From NCBI RefSeq assembly GCF_018866305.1, contig NZ_CP076456.1, positions 2,046,001 through 2,110,000 of the forward strand: DNA of 64,000 bases. The letters are read 5' to 3'. The stretch comes from Arthrobacter sunyaminii. Its GTDB lineage: Bacteria; Actinomycetota; Actinomycetes; Actinomycetales; Micrococcaceae. Below are positions 1-9,821 of the stretch, one piece after another. The first letter of the stretch is position 1, and each line of letters opens with the position of its first letter. Below the pieces are notes generated by a model. The model was not told the DNA's origin and did not search any database. It saw nothing but the letters and a program-made list of their open reading frames with translations. Position numbers and translations under genes: made by a program.

Positions 1-286
1 CATAACCGCGTTCCACGAGAAAGCCGGCCAGATCTCCGTAGCGGATGCCCGCGGGCACCGTCACGGTCAGTGCAGCCTCATCCAGCACCGGTGCACCGGT
101 CAGCTTCTCCAGATTCACCATCAGCCCGGCCGAATCCGCTATGTCGTTGAACGAGTGCCGGGTGCCGACAGCCCGAACGGACGGCGCCGACGCCACAAGG
201 GCCTGCAGTTCCTCCACGGTGGCGGGCTGTGCAATTTCAGCCGCGGAGTAGCGCAGGTTGCCGGCCCAGTTGTATTCCTCAAGCAT
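1..286 (-). CDS. FAD-binding sugar-alcohol oxidase, N-terminal fragment
   Basis: This is the first 95 codons of a gene that runs off the left edge of the window. The protein begins MLEEYNWAGNLRYSAAEI and continues with RAVGTRHSFNDIADSAG and then VPAGIRYGDLAGFL. This matches the N-terminal FAD-binding PCMH domain of alditol/xylitol oxidases and related aldonolactone oxidases. The GTRHSFNDIA segment is the flavin-contacting region in that family. The ATG at 284-286 has a GGAAGG ribosome binding site about eight bases upstream. By family knowledge the enzyme would oxidise a polyol such as xylitol or sorbitol with O2 and release H2O2. It lies just downstream of araA on the same strand and may belong to the same pentose locus. 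The substrate cannot be fixed from this fragment. Confidence 0.8.
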   Translation of the reverse strand, partial: MLEEYNWAGNLRYSAAEIAQPATVEELQALVASAPSVRAVGTRHSFNDIADSAGLMVNLEKLTGAPVLDEAALTVTVPAGIRYGDLAGFLVERGY

Positions 287-357
287 TTTTGATGCCTTCC
301 CTATGTGCAGGCCGGCAACCCGGACTGAATGTGCCGCGATAAACAGTGCCGCAGGCC

Positions 358-1869
358 CTAGAACCCCTGTGCCAGGCGATAGTACGCCTGGTTCATTTTC
401 AATTCGTTGACGAACGCGGACGTGGTGGTGGAGTCATCGATCATAGCCAGTTCCACATCCGCGATCTGCGCGAAATCCTCCCACACTTCCCGTCCCAGGG
501 CCGTGGACATGACGGTGTGGTGCGCGCCGCCAGCGGAGAGCCAGCACTCGGCAGAAGTCTCGAGGTCCGGAGCGGGCTTCCAGACGGCGCGGGCCACCGG
601 AAGGTTGGGCAGGTCCTGCTCGGGCACCACATTCTCCACGAGGTTGGCGGTGAGCCGGAACCGCTCGCGCATATCCGCCAGGGAAACGACGACGGCGGGG
701 CCCGGGTCAGCGGTGAACACCAGACGCACCGGGTCATCCTTGCCGCCGATGCCCAGCGGGTGGATTTCCAGCGCGGGCTTGGAGGTGGTCAGGGACGGGC
801 AGATTTCCAGCATGTGGGCGCCGAGGATGACCTCGCTTCCGGGAACCAGGTTGTAGGTGTAGTCCTCCATCAGGGACGCGCCGCCGGGCAGGCCTTCACC
901 CATGACCTTGGCAATACGGACCAGGACAGCGGTCTTCCAGTCGCCCTCGGCGCCGAATCCGTAACCGTCGGCCATCAGTCGCTGCACGGCCAGGCCGGGG
1001 AGCTGCTGCAGGGCGCCCAGATCCTCGAAGTTGGTGGTGAAGGCACCGAAGTTGCCGCTCTCCAGGAAGGAGCGCAGCCCCAGCTCCTGCCGGGCGCCGT
1101 AGCGCAGGGACTTGTGGCGTCCGCCGTCGCGCCGCAGTTCGGGAACGACGTCGTACTGCTCTTCGTATTCGGCAACCAGGGCGTCGATGGCCTCTTCGGT
1201 CACCGCGTCCATGGCCTCGGCGAGCTCGTTCACGGACCAGGTGTTGACGGAGACCCCGAACTTCACCTCGGCTTCGGTCTTGTCACCCTCGGTGACGGCG
1301 ACGTTGCGCATGTTGTCGCCGAAGCGGGCCAGTTTGAGGTTGCGGATTTCATGCCAGCCGGCTGCGGCGCGTGCCCAGGAATCGATCTTGGCCTGAACGC
1401 GGGGGCTGGAGACGTGTCCCACCACGGTCTTGCGGCTGATGCCCAGGCGGGAGGCCATGTAGGCGAACTCGCGGTCACCGTGGGCGGCCTGGTTCAGGTT
1501 CATGAAGTCCATGTCAATGTCCGCCCACGGCAGCTCCACGTTGTGCTGGGTGTGCAGGTGCAGCAGCGGACGCTGCAGCTTGGTCAGTCCGCGGATCCAC
1601 ATCTTGGCGGGGGAGAAGGTGTGCATCCACGCGATGAGCCCAATGCAGGCCTCCGAGGAGTTCGCCTCAAGGATGGTGTCCTGAATGGCATCGGAGTCCT
1701 TGAGGACAGGCTTGAACACAATGCGGTAGGGGATGGCTTCGGCGTCGTCCAGCTGGCGGGCAATGTCGGAGGCCTGTTCGCGGACCTGGGCCAGGGTGTC
1801 TTCGCCGTAGAGTCCCTGGCTTCCGGTGAGGAACCAGATTTCGCGGGCAGGAATGGTGTCAATGGTCAT
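358..1869 (-). CDS. araA: L-arabinose isomerase
   Basis: AraA converts L-arabinose to L-ribulose, the first step of bacterial arabinose catabolism, in the cytoplasm. The 503-residue product has the usual family length and begins with [16 protein letters not shown], the typical AraA N-terminus. The four metal ligands of the family are recognisable: Glu in FGAEGDWKT, Glu in SLMEDYTYN, His in [11 protein letters not shown] and His in [11 protein letters not shown]. The gene is last in the minus-strand order araB-araD-araA, 35 bp after araD, so it is probably cotranscribed from the promoter in front of araB. No truncation or unusual residue is visible. Confidence 0.97.
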   Translation of the reverse strand: MTIDTIPAREIWFLTGSQGLYGEDTLAQVREQASDIARQLDDAEAIPYRIVFKPVLKDSDAIQDTILEANSSEACIGLIAWMHTFSPAKMWIRGLTKLQRPLLHLHTQHNVELPWADIDMDFMNLNQAAHGDREFAYMASRLGISRKTVVGHVSSPRVQAKIDSWARAAAGWHEIRNLKLARFGDNMRNVAVTEGDKTEAEVKFGVSVNTWSVNELAEAMDAVTEEAIDALVAEYEEQYDVVPELRRDGGRHKSLRYGARQELGLRSFLESGNFGAFTTNFEDLGALQQLPGLAVQRLMADGYGFGAEGDWKTAVLVRIAKVMGEGLPGGASLMEDYTYNLVPGSEVILGAHMLEICPSLTTSKPALEIHPLGIGGKDDPVRLVFTADPGPAVVVSLADMRERFRLTANLVENVVPEQDLPNLPVARAVWKPAPDLETSAECWLSAGGAHHTVMSTALGREVWEDFAQIADVELAMIDDSTTTSAFVNELKMNQAYYRLAQGF

Positions 1870-1904
1870 GATGATGTCTTTCGTGAGCGGGGTGGGGAGG
1901 AGCG

Positions 1905-2582
1905 CTATTTTTGGCCGTATACGTTCTGGTAGCGCTGGTACAGATGGTCAATGTCCGTTTGCGGGATGGGCAGCAGCTCGCCGAGCTGGCGGCTGATGTG
2001 AACGGTTCGGGCCACCTCTTCGCACAGGACTGCGGATTTCACGGCGGACCGGGCGTCCTTGCCGATCGTGAATACCCCGTGGTTCTTCATGAGGATGGCG
2101 GTGGAACGGTGCCCGTCCAGGATGTCCACGATGCCGCGGCCAATGGAGTCGTCACCGATCAGGGCAAACGGGCCCACGGGGATTTCCCCGCCGAATTCGT
2201 CGGCCATCATGGTCAGGACGCAGGGGATGGCTTCGCCTCGGGCGGCCCAGGCGGTGGCGTAGGTGGAGTGCGTGTGCACAACGCCGTGGACAGCCGGCAT
2301 GTGCCGGTAGACGTAGGCATGGGCGTCAGTGTCCGACGACGGCGAGCCCCCGCCGTCGACCGCTGTGCCGAACAGATCGGTGAGGACCATGTTCTCGGGA
2401 GTGAGCTCGTCGTAGGAGACCCCGGAGGGCTTGATGACCATCAGATCCCGGCCCGGTACGCGGGCGGAGATGTTGCCTGCGGTCCACACCACCAGTTCGT
2501 TGCGGGTCAGTTCGCCGTGCAGATCACTGACCTGCCTGCGGAGCCGGTCAACAGTGCCCAATACATCCTGAGTGGCCGTCAC
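1905..2582 (-). CDS. araD: L-ribulose-5-phosphate 4-epimerase
   Basis: AraD epimerises L-ribulose 5-phosphate to D-xylulose 5-phosphate, which enters the pentose phosphate pathway. The 225-residue protein is a class II aldolase/adducin-type zinc enzyme of normal length. The substrate-binding TAGNISAR and PSGVSYDEL segments are present. The zinc and catalytic residues lie in [23 protein letters not shown] and [10 protein letters not shown]. Its ATG overlaps the araB stop codon in an ATGA arrangement, which implies translational coupling. Order and strand place it in the arabinose operon. Confidence 0.96.
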   Translation of the reverse strand: MTATQDVLGTVDRLRRQVSDLHGELTRNELVVWTAGNISARVPGRDLMVIKPSGVSYDELTPENMVLTDLFGTAVDGGGSPSSDTDAHAYVYRHMPAVHGVVHTHSTYATAWAARGEAIPCVLTMMADEFGGEIPVGPFALIGDDSIGRGIVDILDGHRSTAILMKNHGVFTIGKDARSAVKSAVLCEEVARTVHISRQLGELLPIPQTDIDHLYQRYQNVYGQK

Positions 2583-4291
2583 AGCGCGGGTTCCATTTCT
2601 TCTGAGGCGGTTGTTGGGGCATGGCCGGCAGCTGTGCGTTGGATGGCCTTGAGCCGGTGCATCACTTCATTGGCGCCGCGGCCAAAGTAGTCGTGGAGGG
2701 TGGTGTATTCGGCGAAGAGCTCGTCGTAGGCGCGAACATTTTCCGGAATGGGCCGGTACACGCCGCGGCGAACCCGTCCCATGGCGGCAGCGGCTGTGCG
2801 GACGTCCGGGTACGCGCCGGCGGCAACTGCGGCATGGATGGCGGAACCCAGCGCGGGGCCCTGCTGCGAATCGATCACGGACAGCGGCAGGTTGATGACG
2901 TCAGCGTAGATCTGCATCAGCAGCGGGTTCTTTAACAGTCCGCCGGCCACCACAAATTCCGTGACCGGAACACCGCTGGCATTGAACGCCTCAATAATGG
3001 TGCGGGTGCCGAAGGCCGTGGCTTCCAACAGCGCCCGGTACATGTCCTCAGGCCGGGTAGCCAGGGTTTGTCCCACAAAGACGCCGGACAGTTCGTGGTC
3101 CACAAGGACCGAGCGGTTCCCGCTGTGCCAGTCCAGGGCCACCAAACCGTGCTGGCCTATGACCTGCTCGGAGGCAAGTTCAGTCAGGTACTCGTGGACT
3201 CCGAGGCCTGCTGCGGCGGCCGCGTCCACGTACCGCGGCGGAACGCAGTTGTTCACGAACCAGCCGAAGATGTCACCCACTCCGCTCTGTCCTGCTTCGT
3301 AGCCCCAAAGACCTTCCACGATGCCGCCCTGCACAGCTCCGCACATGCCAGGGACTTCAGCGAGTTCCTCGGCGTTCATCACATGGCAGGTGGAGGTGCC
3401 CATGATGGCCACCATCTGACCGGGCTGCACGGCGTTGGCTGCGGGAGCTGTGACGTGGGCGTCCACGTTTCCGACGGCGACGGCGATGCCCTCGGGGAGC
3501 CCCGTCCAGGCCGCTGCACGGGCTGAGAGCGTGCCGGCGGGGGAGCCGAGCTGGCCGATGGTGTGCTCCAGCTTGTCCCGGACGAATCCGGCAAATCCCG
3601 GATTAAGGGCGGCGAGGTAATCCTCCGACGGATACTGGCCGTCCTGGTAAATGCCCTTGTAACCGGCGGTGCACGCGTTGCGGACGTAGGTGTCGGTGAG
3701 CTGCCAGACAATCCAGTCCGCAGCCTCAACCCAGTGGTCCATGGCGGCGTACACTTCGGGGTCCTCTTCAAGAACCTGCAGGCCCTTCGCGAACTCCCAC
3801 TCCGAGGAAATCAGGCCGCCGTAGCGTCCCAGCCAGGACTCACCGCGCCCGGCTGCGAGGGTGCTGATCCTCACGGCCTGGCTCTGGGCAGCGTGGTGGC
3901 GCCAGAGCTTTACGAATGCGTGCGGCCGTGTGGCAAATTGGGGGAGCTCATTCAGGGGTGTTCCGTCTTCGATGACGGGAACCATGGTGCAGGCAGTGAA
4001 ATCGGTGGCGATGCCAATGACGTCCGCGGCATCGACACCGGCACTGCGCAGTGCTGCCGGAACAGCGCTCTGCAGCACTTCCACGTAATCCTGCGGCACC
4101 TGTAGGGCCCAGTCCGGAGGCAGCCGGACGTCCGAGCCGGGAAGGGTCTGCGTGATGACGGCGTGCGGATACTCATGAACAGCGGAGCCCAGTTCCGCTC
4201 CGTCCGAGACCCGCACCACCACGGCACGTCCTGACAAGGTGCCGTAATCGACCCCCAGCACGTACTTCTCGTCCGGTTGGGGGTTACTCAT
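2579..4291 (-). CDS. araB: ribulokinase
   Basis: AraB phosphorylates L-ribulose with ATP. The protein is an FGGY-family sugar kinase. The N-terminal phosphate loop is VLGVDYGTLSGRAVVV, and the C-terminal domain carries VVAGGLLKNPLLMQIYADV. The start is placed at the ATG at 4289-4291 because a strong AGGAGG lies six bases upstream. A further ATG 36 bp upstream has no visible ribosome binding site. The result is 570 residues, normal for the family. A 14-bp palindromic LacI-type operator lies 47 bp upstream of the start, and the gene for a LacI regulator is immediately upstream on the same strand. This supports arabinose-responsive repression. Confidence 0.96.
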   Translation of the reverse strand: MSNPQPDEKYVLGVDYGTLSGRAVVVRVSDGAELGSAVHEYPHAVITQTLPGSDVRLPPDWALQVPQDYVEVLQSAVPAALRSAGVDAADVIGIATDFTACTMVPVIEDGTPLNELPQFATRPHAFVKLWRHHAAQSQAVRISTLAAGRGESWLGRYGGLISSEWEFAKGLQVLEEDPEVYAAMDHWVEAADWIVWQLTDTYVRNACTAGYKGIYQDGQYPSEDYLAALNPGFAGFVRDKLEHTIGQLGSPAGTLSARAAAWTGLPEGIAVAVGNVDAHVTAPAANAVQPGQMVAIMGTSTCHVMNAEELAEVPGMCGAVQGGIVEGLWGYEAGQSGVGDIFGWFVNNCVPPRYVDAAAAAGLGVHEYLTELASEQVIGQHGLVALDWHSGNRSVLVDHELSGVFVGQTLATRPEDMYRALLEATAFGTRTIIEAFNASGVPVTEFVVAGGLLKNPLLMQIYADVINLPLSVIDSQQGPALGSAIHAAVAAGAYPDVRTAAAAMGRVRRGVYRPIPENVRAYDELFAEYTTLHDYFGRGANEVMHRLKAIQRTAAGHAPTTASEEMEPAL

Positions 4292-4337
4292 GGTGCCTCC
4301 TGGCGCGGGGTCCGCAGAAATCGTCATTGATCAGTCG

Positions 4338-4351
4338 TGTTAGCGCTAACA
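4338..4351. promoter_or_regulatory. LacI-type operator upstream of araB
   Basis: The sequence TGTTAGCGCTAACA is a perfect 14-bp palindrome with the central CG typical of LacI-family operators. It lies between the end of the LacI-type regulator gene and the start of araB, where it could block transcription of araBDA. No second copy was found near the regulator or the epimerase start. Confidence 0.85.
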
Positions 4352-4407
4352 ATTAGACGTGGGCTGCGTCACGATGTCAAGGGCAGTGACGGTGCGCCTA
4401 TTCCTCC

Positions 4408-5433
4408 CTAGGGGCGCGGGGGAGCAGTACTGGCCCGGATGACAAGCTCCGGAAGCGGTATGCCGGGACCCTCCTGGTTCTGCACCCCAGGATCACCGGA
4501 CCCGGCGATTTCCTCAAGCAGCAGATCGATGCAGTAGCTGCCCATACGGCGGTAGTCCTGGCGGATGGTGGTCAGCGGCGGCAGAAAGTACGCTGCCTCG
4601 GGCTGGTCGTCGAAACCCACCACGCTGATGTCGCCGGGTACGCTGATGCCGCGCTCGTGCAGGGCACGCATGAAGCCCAGTGCCATCTGGTCATTGGCCA
4701 CGAACACAGCCGTGTAGGTTGCCGCATCAAACTCGAGGCCGATCCGGTAGCCGGATTCCGCCCCCCAGTCGCCGGCTATGGGCGTGGCAGCAGCCAGCCC
4801 CCGTTCCTCCAGTTCGTCCCGCCAGCCCGCGGCCCGCCGCTGGGCGTCCATCCACTGTGCAGGTCCGGATAAATGGGCAATCGAGCGATGTCCCAGATCG
4901 GCCAGGTGGGCCACGGCCATCCGCGCGGCGTGCTCCTGGCTGCCCTCGGGCGCCAAACCGCTGGCTACAATCTCAAGCGGGATTTTCAGTTCCAGGGTGC
5001 GGAAGAGATCCACCCCGGCCTGGACGGGAGCCACCACCACAATGCCGTCCGGGGCCTGATTCAGCAGGTGGTTGACTGATTCCACCATGGCGGTGCGGGT
5101 CATCTCACGAAGCCCTGCCACGCTGACGAAGTATCCGTTCCGGAAAGCCGCCTCCTGCAGGCCGAGCAGAGTACTCGCCGGTCCGTACTGCTCCAGTTCC
5201 GTGATGATCACGCCAATGACCTTGGAGGAGCGGGTGACAAGTGACCTGGCCGCAGCATTCCGCCGGTAACCCAATTCATCTATGGCAGCCGATACCCGCT
5301 CCTTGGTGTCCGGTCTGACATTGGGGTGATCGTTCAGCACCCGGGAAACCGTCTGGTGGGAGACACCGGCAACCCGGGCAACGTCTTCCATGGTCGGGAC
5401 GGGTCGGGACGGGGCGCGGCGTGACGGAGGCAT
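4408..5433 (-). CDS. LacI-family transcriptional regulator, probable arabinose repressor
   Basis: The 341-residue protein has an N-terminal helix-turn-helix, TMEDVARVAGVSHQTVSRVL, followed by the family hinge segment YRRNAAARSL. The rest is a periplasmic-binding-protein-like effector domain with VIGVIITELEQYG, VFVANDQMALGFMRAL and SVVGFDDQPEAAYFLPPLT. It sits directly upstream of araBDA on the same strand, and its likely operator lies between its stop codon and araB. The inference is that it represses the arabinose genes and is relieved by L-arabinose or a derivative. It is a LacI-type protein, not related to the E. coli AraC activator. The start has GGAAG about nine bases upstream. Confidence 0.88.
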   Translation of the reverse strand: MPPSRRAPSRPVPTMEDVARVAGVSHQTVSRVLNDHPNVRPDTKERVSAAIDELGYRRNAAARSLVTRSSKVIGVIITELEQYGPASTLLGLQEAAFRNGYFVSVAGLREMTRTAMVESVNHLLNQAPDGIVVVAPVQAGVDLFRTLELKIPLEIVASGLAPEGSQEHAARMAVAHLADLGHRSIAHLSGPAQWMDAQRRAAGWRDELEERGLAAATPIAGDWGAESGYRIGLEFDAATYTAVFVANDQMALGFMRALHERGISVPGDISVVGFDDQPEAAYFLPPLTTIRQDYRRMGSYCIDLLLEEIAGSGDPGVQNQEGPGIPLPELVIRASTAPPRP

Positions 5434-5516
5434 TGATTTCTTCCAGTAGGCACAGCCGGAATCAGCCGGGGGCTGTCATCAGCTGCTGCGAATTGCGGTG
5501 GCTGGCTGCCGTGAAA

Positions 5517-6473
5517 CTATCCGGCGCTGATCGAATAGGAGAACCTATGTTCGTCGCCTGGCTCCAGCACGATCAGATCCGTACCGGTGTTGAACGCGTC
5601 CGGCGGGCACGTCATCGGCTCAACAGCCATACCGCGCCGGCCAAGTTCTTCACCGGAATAAATCTGCAGCCAAACGGATCCCTCGCGGCCGGCCGGAGTT
5701 GAGAGAACCGTCGCCGCGCCTGTGGCGGGATCGCGCAGGGTGACCTGCCAGCCGTCGTCGGGCAATCCCGTGAACGCGTGGTCCAGGCTCATCCCGCCCA
5801 GGAGCCGGGGCAGCGAAAAATCAAACTCCGACCCCGCGGTTTCCTTCAGCTCCAGCGGCAGGAGCCGGTCATCGGTCATCAGGACCTGTGCTGCCGTGAA
5901 GCTGACCTCGCACTCGTCCACGGCTTTGTCTCCCGCGGCAAGGTACGGATGTGAGGAGACTCCGTAGGGGGCGGCGGTGCGGCCCGCGTTGGTGGCCTGG
6001 ATCGTCACGGTGAGGCCGCTGTCCGCAGCAAGCGAGAACTCCGCCCACAGGTGCAGCTGGTGCGGATAACCGGGCTGCCCGTGCAGCACATTTGTCAGGA
6101 TCACTGAACCGGCGGACTCCCCGGCGACCTGCCACTCGTCCCACACCACCAGGCCGTGGAGCGCGGTGCCTGTGGATGCCTCGTTGACGGGGACCTCGTA
6201 GGTCCGGCCCCGGAAAACATACTTGCCGCCGCCAATCCGGTTGGGCCACGGAGCCAGCGTCTTTCCGGCATAGGCATGCGGCACTTTGTCGGGATCAAAG
6301 GGGAGCACCAGGGAATGCCCGCCGTAGGACAGGCTCTGGATCCCGGCACCCACCGTGGCTATTCCAGCCGTGTAGGCACCGGCCTCCAGCGAAATGATCC
6401 GGCCATTGGGGCTGATTGCACGATTCAAGGCGATTCCTGTCGGGGCGGGGTTTGAAGGTGCGAAGGAGCGCAT
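5517..6473 (-). CDS. aldose 1-epimerase (GalM family)
   Basis: The protein interconverts alpha and beta anomers of aldoses. At 318 residues it has the GalM length and motifs: APWPNRIGGGKYVF in the N-terminal region, His in TALHGLVVW, His in SSHPYLAAG, and the catalytic-base region VEPMTCPPDAFNTG. It lies upstream of the LacI regulator and the ara genes on the same strand, with an 83-bp gap, so a role in presenting the correct arabinose anomer is reasonable. The annotated ATG has only an adjacent GGAGA. A TTG at 6426-6428, preceded by AGGAA, is an alternative start that would shorten the protein by 15 residues. Confidence 0.88.
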   Translation of the reverse strand: MRSFAPSNPAPTGIALNRAISPNGRIISLEAGAYTAGIATVGAGIQSLSYGGHSLVLPFDPDKVPHAYAGKTLAPWPNRIGGGKYVFRGRTYEVPVNEASTGTALHGLVVWDEWQVAGESAGSVILTNVLHGQPGYPHQLHLWAEFSLAADSGLTVTIQATNAGRTAAPYGVSSHPYLAAGDKAVDECEVSFTAAQVLMTDDRLLPLELKETAGSEFDFSLPRLLGGMSLDHAFTGLPDDGWQVTLRDPATGAATVLSTPAGREGSVWLQIYSGEELGRRGMAVEPMTCPPDAFNTGTDLIVLEPGDEHRFSYSISAG

Positions 6474-6507
6474 TCTCCGCGCACCTTGGAGTTTACCTGT
6501 GGAGACC

Positions 6508-7218
6508 CTACTCCTGCGCCGCGGCGGACGACATCACAGCGGAGCTGAGGCGGCCGTCGCGCATGCCGGCCACAGCATCGGTCAGCGGCACAAAGTCCAT
6601 GTCATGGGTGACCATGACCGTTCCGAAGCCAAACTCCCGGGTCAGGTGAACCAGCAGCTTCACGATGCTCTCGGAGCGTTCATGGTCCAGTGCCGCTGTA
6701 GGCTCATCCACCAGCATCAGCGCCGGGCTTCCCATGAGGGCACGGGCGATGTTGACCCGCTGCCGCTGGCCGCCGGAAAGCTGGTGCGGGCGCTTGTCCG
6801 CCGCGGAGGTAAGGCCCACCAGATCCAACAGGTCCAGTGCCCGCGGTCCGGATGCTGAAGTGCGTTGTCCGCGCAACCGATCAGTGATGATCAGCTGCTC
6901 CACCGCCGTCAGCGAGGGCAGCAGATTGGGTTGCTGGAAAATCAGTCCCACCCGGCCGCGGCGCAGGGTGGTGCGGCCGGCGTCGTCCAGCGTTGAAGTA
7001 TCCACGCCGGCCACTTCGACCCGGCCGGCTGTGGGACGGATCAGGGTAGCGGCCACGGCCAGGAGGGAGGACTTGCCGGAGCCTGAGGGTCCCACCAGGG
7101 AGAGTATCCCGCCGGCCGGAACGTTCAGGCTGACATTGTCCAGGGCCTTGAGCGTTCCCCCGCCGTCAGGGTATTCCAGGGTGACGCCGGTCAGTGACAG
7201 GGCAGGGAAAACAGACAT
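6508..7218 (-). CDS. ABC transporter ATP-binding protein (LolD/MacB type)
   Basis: This is a 236-residue nucleotide-binding subunit. It carries Walker A GPSGSGKSSL, a Q-loop in LIFQQPNLLPSLTA, signature LSGGQRQRVNIARAL, Walker B LMLVDEPTAALD and H-loop MVTHDMDF. The sequence type is that of MacB/LolD-like exporters that partner an FtsX-type permease, and such a permease lies directly upstream on the same strand. The start is set at the ATG at 7216-7218 because AAAGGA lies eight bases upstream. An ATG 39 bp earlier, almost touching the permease stop, is less convincing. The pair could export a peptide, an antibiotic or a lipid. The divergent two-component system is a plausible regulator. Confidence 0.93.
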   Translation of the reverse strand: MSVFPALSLTGVTLEYPDGGGTLKALDNVSLNVPAGGILSLVGPSGSGKSSLLAVAATLIRPTAGRVEVAGVDTSTLDDAGRTTLRRGRVGLIFQQPNLLPSLTAVEQLIITDRLRGQRTSASGPRALDLLDLVGLTSAADKRPHQLSGGQRQRVNIARALMGSPALMLVDEPTAALDHERSESIVKLLVHLTREFGFGTVMVTHDMDFVPLTDAVAGMRDGRLSSAVMSSAAAQE

Positions 7219-7259
7219 TGTTGAGTCCTTTCGAGAGGGGTTTGCTGAGGCGGCCATCG

Positions 7260-8348
7260 TTAGTTCCCGCCCAGGGCGGTGAGCGGGTCCACCTTGGTCA
7301 CGCTTCGGACGGCGAGCGCAGCTCCGGCCAGGCCAAGCAGGACAATTCCCAGAACGGGCAGGACCGTGGTGGCTGCGGTGACGCTGAACGGGGCCAGCTG
7401 TGCCGCAACAGCGCCGATGCCGACGCCGGCCAGGCCGCCCAGGAGCGCACCGCTGACCAGTACGATCGCGGCTTGGGCGAGTGCATCCCGGAGCAGATAG
7501 GACGATGAACCGCCCAGGGCCTTCAGCACTGCGATGTCCCGGGTTCGCTGCACGGTCCAGACGGTCAGGAACGCGACAATCACCAGCGCGGAGATGCCGT
7601 AGAGGAACGCCTGCATCAGGAGCAGTGATCCGTTTTCTGAGCGGTAGGATCCGAGTGCATTGAAGGAACCGCGAACGTCGGTGGACACGGTCCGGGCCAA
7701 TGCATTGGCGGCCTCTGCGGCGTCGGACGCGGCGGTGGAGACGATGACCGTGGCAACGGGGGCTTCCGGCAGGGACGCATCATCGGTGTGGGCCACCTGC
7801 TGCCAGGTCTCCAGGGACGCCCAGGCCACGGGGGTGTGACTGTACCAGGAGTCTTCGGCGACGGCACTTACGGTCAGGCTGCGGCCGCCCAGGGCTACGG
7901 TTCCGCCCACCTCCACACCCAGGTCCTGCGCGGTGGAGGCACCGAGGATGACTCCGCCGTCGTCCACGCTTTGGGGAGCCAGCGCGGAACCGGGCTCGAC
8001 GCCGAAGACGGCCACGTTCGCGGTGGATTGTGCCACCGCCCGGGTCTGGGTTATGCCGAGGGGCTCAGCTCCCTGAACCCCTTCGGTGTTCCGCCAGTCC
8101 CGCAGTTGCCCGGCAGTGACCACGGATTCGGTGTAGGAGGCCTTGGCCTCGGTGTTGCCGGGAGCGCCAAAGGCAACGGAGTTGATTCCGTGGTCCTGCA
8201 GCCCGGCCACCGCACCGGTGTTTTGGTTGCCCAGCCCGGCGGTCAGCCCGGAAAGCAAAACCAACAGCAGCGAAATCAACGCCACCACGCTTCCCATCAG
8301 GGCGAAACGCCCCTTGGCGAAGCGGATGTCACGAAGTGCGAGATACAC
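7260..8348 (-). CDS. FtsX-like ABC transporter permease
   Basis: The protein has about 362 residues. An N-terminal transmembrane helix (LMGSVVALISLLLVLLSG) is followed by an extracytoplasmic MacB-like domain of roughly 200 residues. Three C-terminal helices follow, around ISALVIVAFLTVWTVQ, AIVLVSGALLGGLAGVG and VLPVLGIVLLGLAGAALA. This is the FtsX/MacB permease topology. The open frame extends further upstream, but the GTG at 8346-8348 has GGAAGGA six bases upstream and starts VYLALRDIRFAKGRF, so it is the likely start. The gene is immediately followed by its ATPase. Substrate unknown. Confidence 0.88.
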   Translation of the reverse strand: MYLALRDIRFAKGRFALMGSVVALISLLLVLLSGLTAGLGNQNTGAVAGLQDHGINSVAFGAPGNTEAKASYTESVVTAGQLRDWRNTEGVQGAEPLGITQTRAVAQSTANVAVFGVEPGSALAPQSVDDGGVILGASTAQDLGVEVGGTVALGGRSLTVSAVAEDSWYSHTPVAWASLETWQQVAHTDDASLPEAPVATVIVSTAASDAAEAANALARTVSTDVRGSFNALGSYRSENGSLLLMQAFLYGISALVIVAFLTVWTVQRTRDIAVLKALGGSSSYLLRDALAQAAIVLVSGALLGGLAGVGIGAVAAQLAPFSVTAATTVLPVLGIVLLGLAGAALAVRSVTKVDPLTALGGN

Positions 8349-8528
8349 GGCAGTTCCTTCCAGATCGTCGGCCGGTATGTCCGGCCTGTTGTCCTTGTCT
8401 TCCACCGTCCCGCTAAACCGGCACCGTTCCATCGGACGAGCGGTCGATCCGCACCGATTGTTGGGCTGAGCCTGCGCTCCACCAAACGGTTGATGTGCCC
8501 GGGATCGGGGGAGCCTAGGCTGGACCAT

Positions 8529-9821
8529 ATGAGTGCTGCCTACCCACGGACCGACGGCGCTTCCCCCGGCGACGTGGTGCTGCGGGCACTGCGCATCGCC
8601 CTGCACACCGCGTTTGCCGGTCTGCTCCTGCTGGCGGTGATTCAGATGAGCATGACTGCGCAGGCCTGGCCGGTTCGCGCGTGCGCCTATGCGGGAAGTG
8701 CGCTGCTGGCCGCTGTGTACGTCGCAGGCACCGTAATTGAGAGCCGGCACGCCTCCACCGGCAGGGGACCGGATCCCCGCCGCTACGGCGCAGCCTGGCT
8801 CGCTGTGGTGACAGTGCTGTGGCTGTGCCTGCTGGTCATCAGCCCGGAGTTCTCTTGGCTGGCCTTCCCGCTGTTCTTCCTGGACCTTCAGCTGCTGCGG
8901 ACCATCCCGGCGCTCGCCGCCGTTCTGGTCACCACTGCCGCCGTGATTCTGGCGCAGTGGGCGCGCACCGGTCAGCCGAGTGCAGCCGCCTTCCTCGGTC
9001 CGGTGATCGGTGCACTGTTCGCGGTCGTCATGGGCAGCGCGTATTCATCCCTCCACCGTGAAAGCGTCAACCAGCGCCTTGCGCTCGCGGAGCTGAACCG
9101 CACGCGCGGCGAGCTGGCCGCGTCCCAGCACTATGCCGGAGTACTGACGGAGCGCGAACGATTGGCCCGGGAAATCCACGACACCCTGGCCCAGGGTCTT
9201 TCCAGCATCGTCCTGCTCTCCCGTGCGGCCGGAAGCGCCCTTGATGCAGGCGACCCGGCACTGGCCAAAGAACGAATCGGGCTGGTCCAGAGCACCGCCG
9301 CGGAGAACCTCGCCGAGGCCCGGAGGTTCGTCCGCGGCCTCGCTGAGGCCCCGCTGGAGCGGGGTTCCCTCGACGCGCGTCTCGCTGCATTGTGTGCGGA
9401 TACTGCGCGGCGGGCCGCTGCCGGCGTCGGGTCGCTGCGGTGCATCTTCCGGGTGGACGGGACCCCGGTTCCCCTGCATCCCGCTTATGAGGCCACTCTG
9501 CTGCGGGCAGCTCAGTCGCTGCTGGCCAATATTGAGGCCCACGCCGGCGCGTCCAACGCGGTGGTTACCCTGGAATACTCACCGGACTCCGTGGCGCTGG
9601 ATGTGTTCGACGACGGCGGGGGCTTTGATCCGGAGGCGCTCCCCACCGGCCCCCGGGCCGACGGCTCGGGCTTTGGCCTGCTCTCCCTGCGCGAGCGGAT
9701 AGCCGACCTGCACGGCTCCCTGAGCGTGGAGTCGGCGCCGGGCGAGGGAACTGTGGTGGCGTTGCGGCTTCCGCTGGATGCAGCCACGGACTCCGCCGTG
9801 ATTCCCGGGGCTAACGCATGA
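8529..9821 (+). CDS. sensor histidine kinase, NarL/DesK-like
   Basis: This is a 430-residue membrane histidine kinase. Four to six hydrophobic helices occupy roughly the first 160 residues. A dimerisation/phosphoacceptor domain of the HisKA_3 type follows, ERLAREIHDTLAQGLSSIVL, with His about residue 217. The C-terminal HATPase domain has DVFDDGGGFDPEALP and GSGFGLLSLRERIADLHG. The frame continues far upstream antisense to the permease, so the start was placed at the ATG just after the divergent promoter region. A TAGGCT at 8516-8521 could be a -10 giving a very short leader. The stop overlaps the start of the response regulator gene. The divergent ABC exporter is the obvious candidate target. 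Confidence 0.92.
   Translation: MSAAYPRTDGASPGDVVLRALRIALHTAFAGLLLLAVIQMSMTAQAWPVRACAYAGSALLAAVYVAGTVIESRHASTGRGPDPRRYGAAWLAVVTVLWLCLLVISPEFSWLAFPLFFLDLQLLRTIPALAAVLVTTAAVILAQWARTGQPSAAAFLGPVIGALFAVVMGSAYSSLHRESVNQRLALAELNRTRGELAASQHYAGVLTERERLAREIHDTLAQGLSSIVLLSRAAGSALDAGDPALAKERIGLVQSTAAENLAEARRFVRGLAEAPLERGSLDARLAALCADTARRAAAGVGSLRCIFRVDGTPVPLHPAYEATLLRAAQSLLANIEAHAGASNAVVTLEYSPDSVALDVFDDGGGFDPEALPTGPRADGSGFGLLSLRERIADLHGSLSVESAPGEGTVVALRLPLDAATDSAVIPGANA

Noticed and set aside
346..1932. 528-codon open frame on the plus strand
   Set aside because: It is the antisense of araA with no ribosome binding site and no recognisable protein family; long antisense frames are expected at this GC content.
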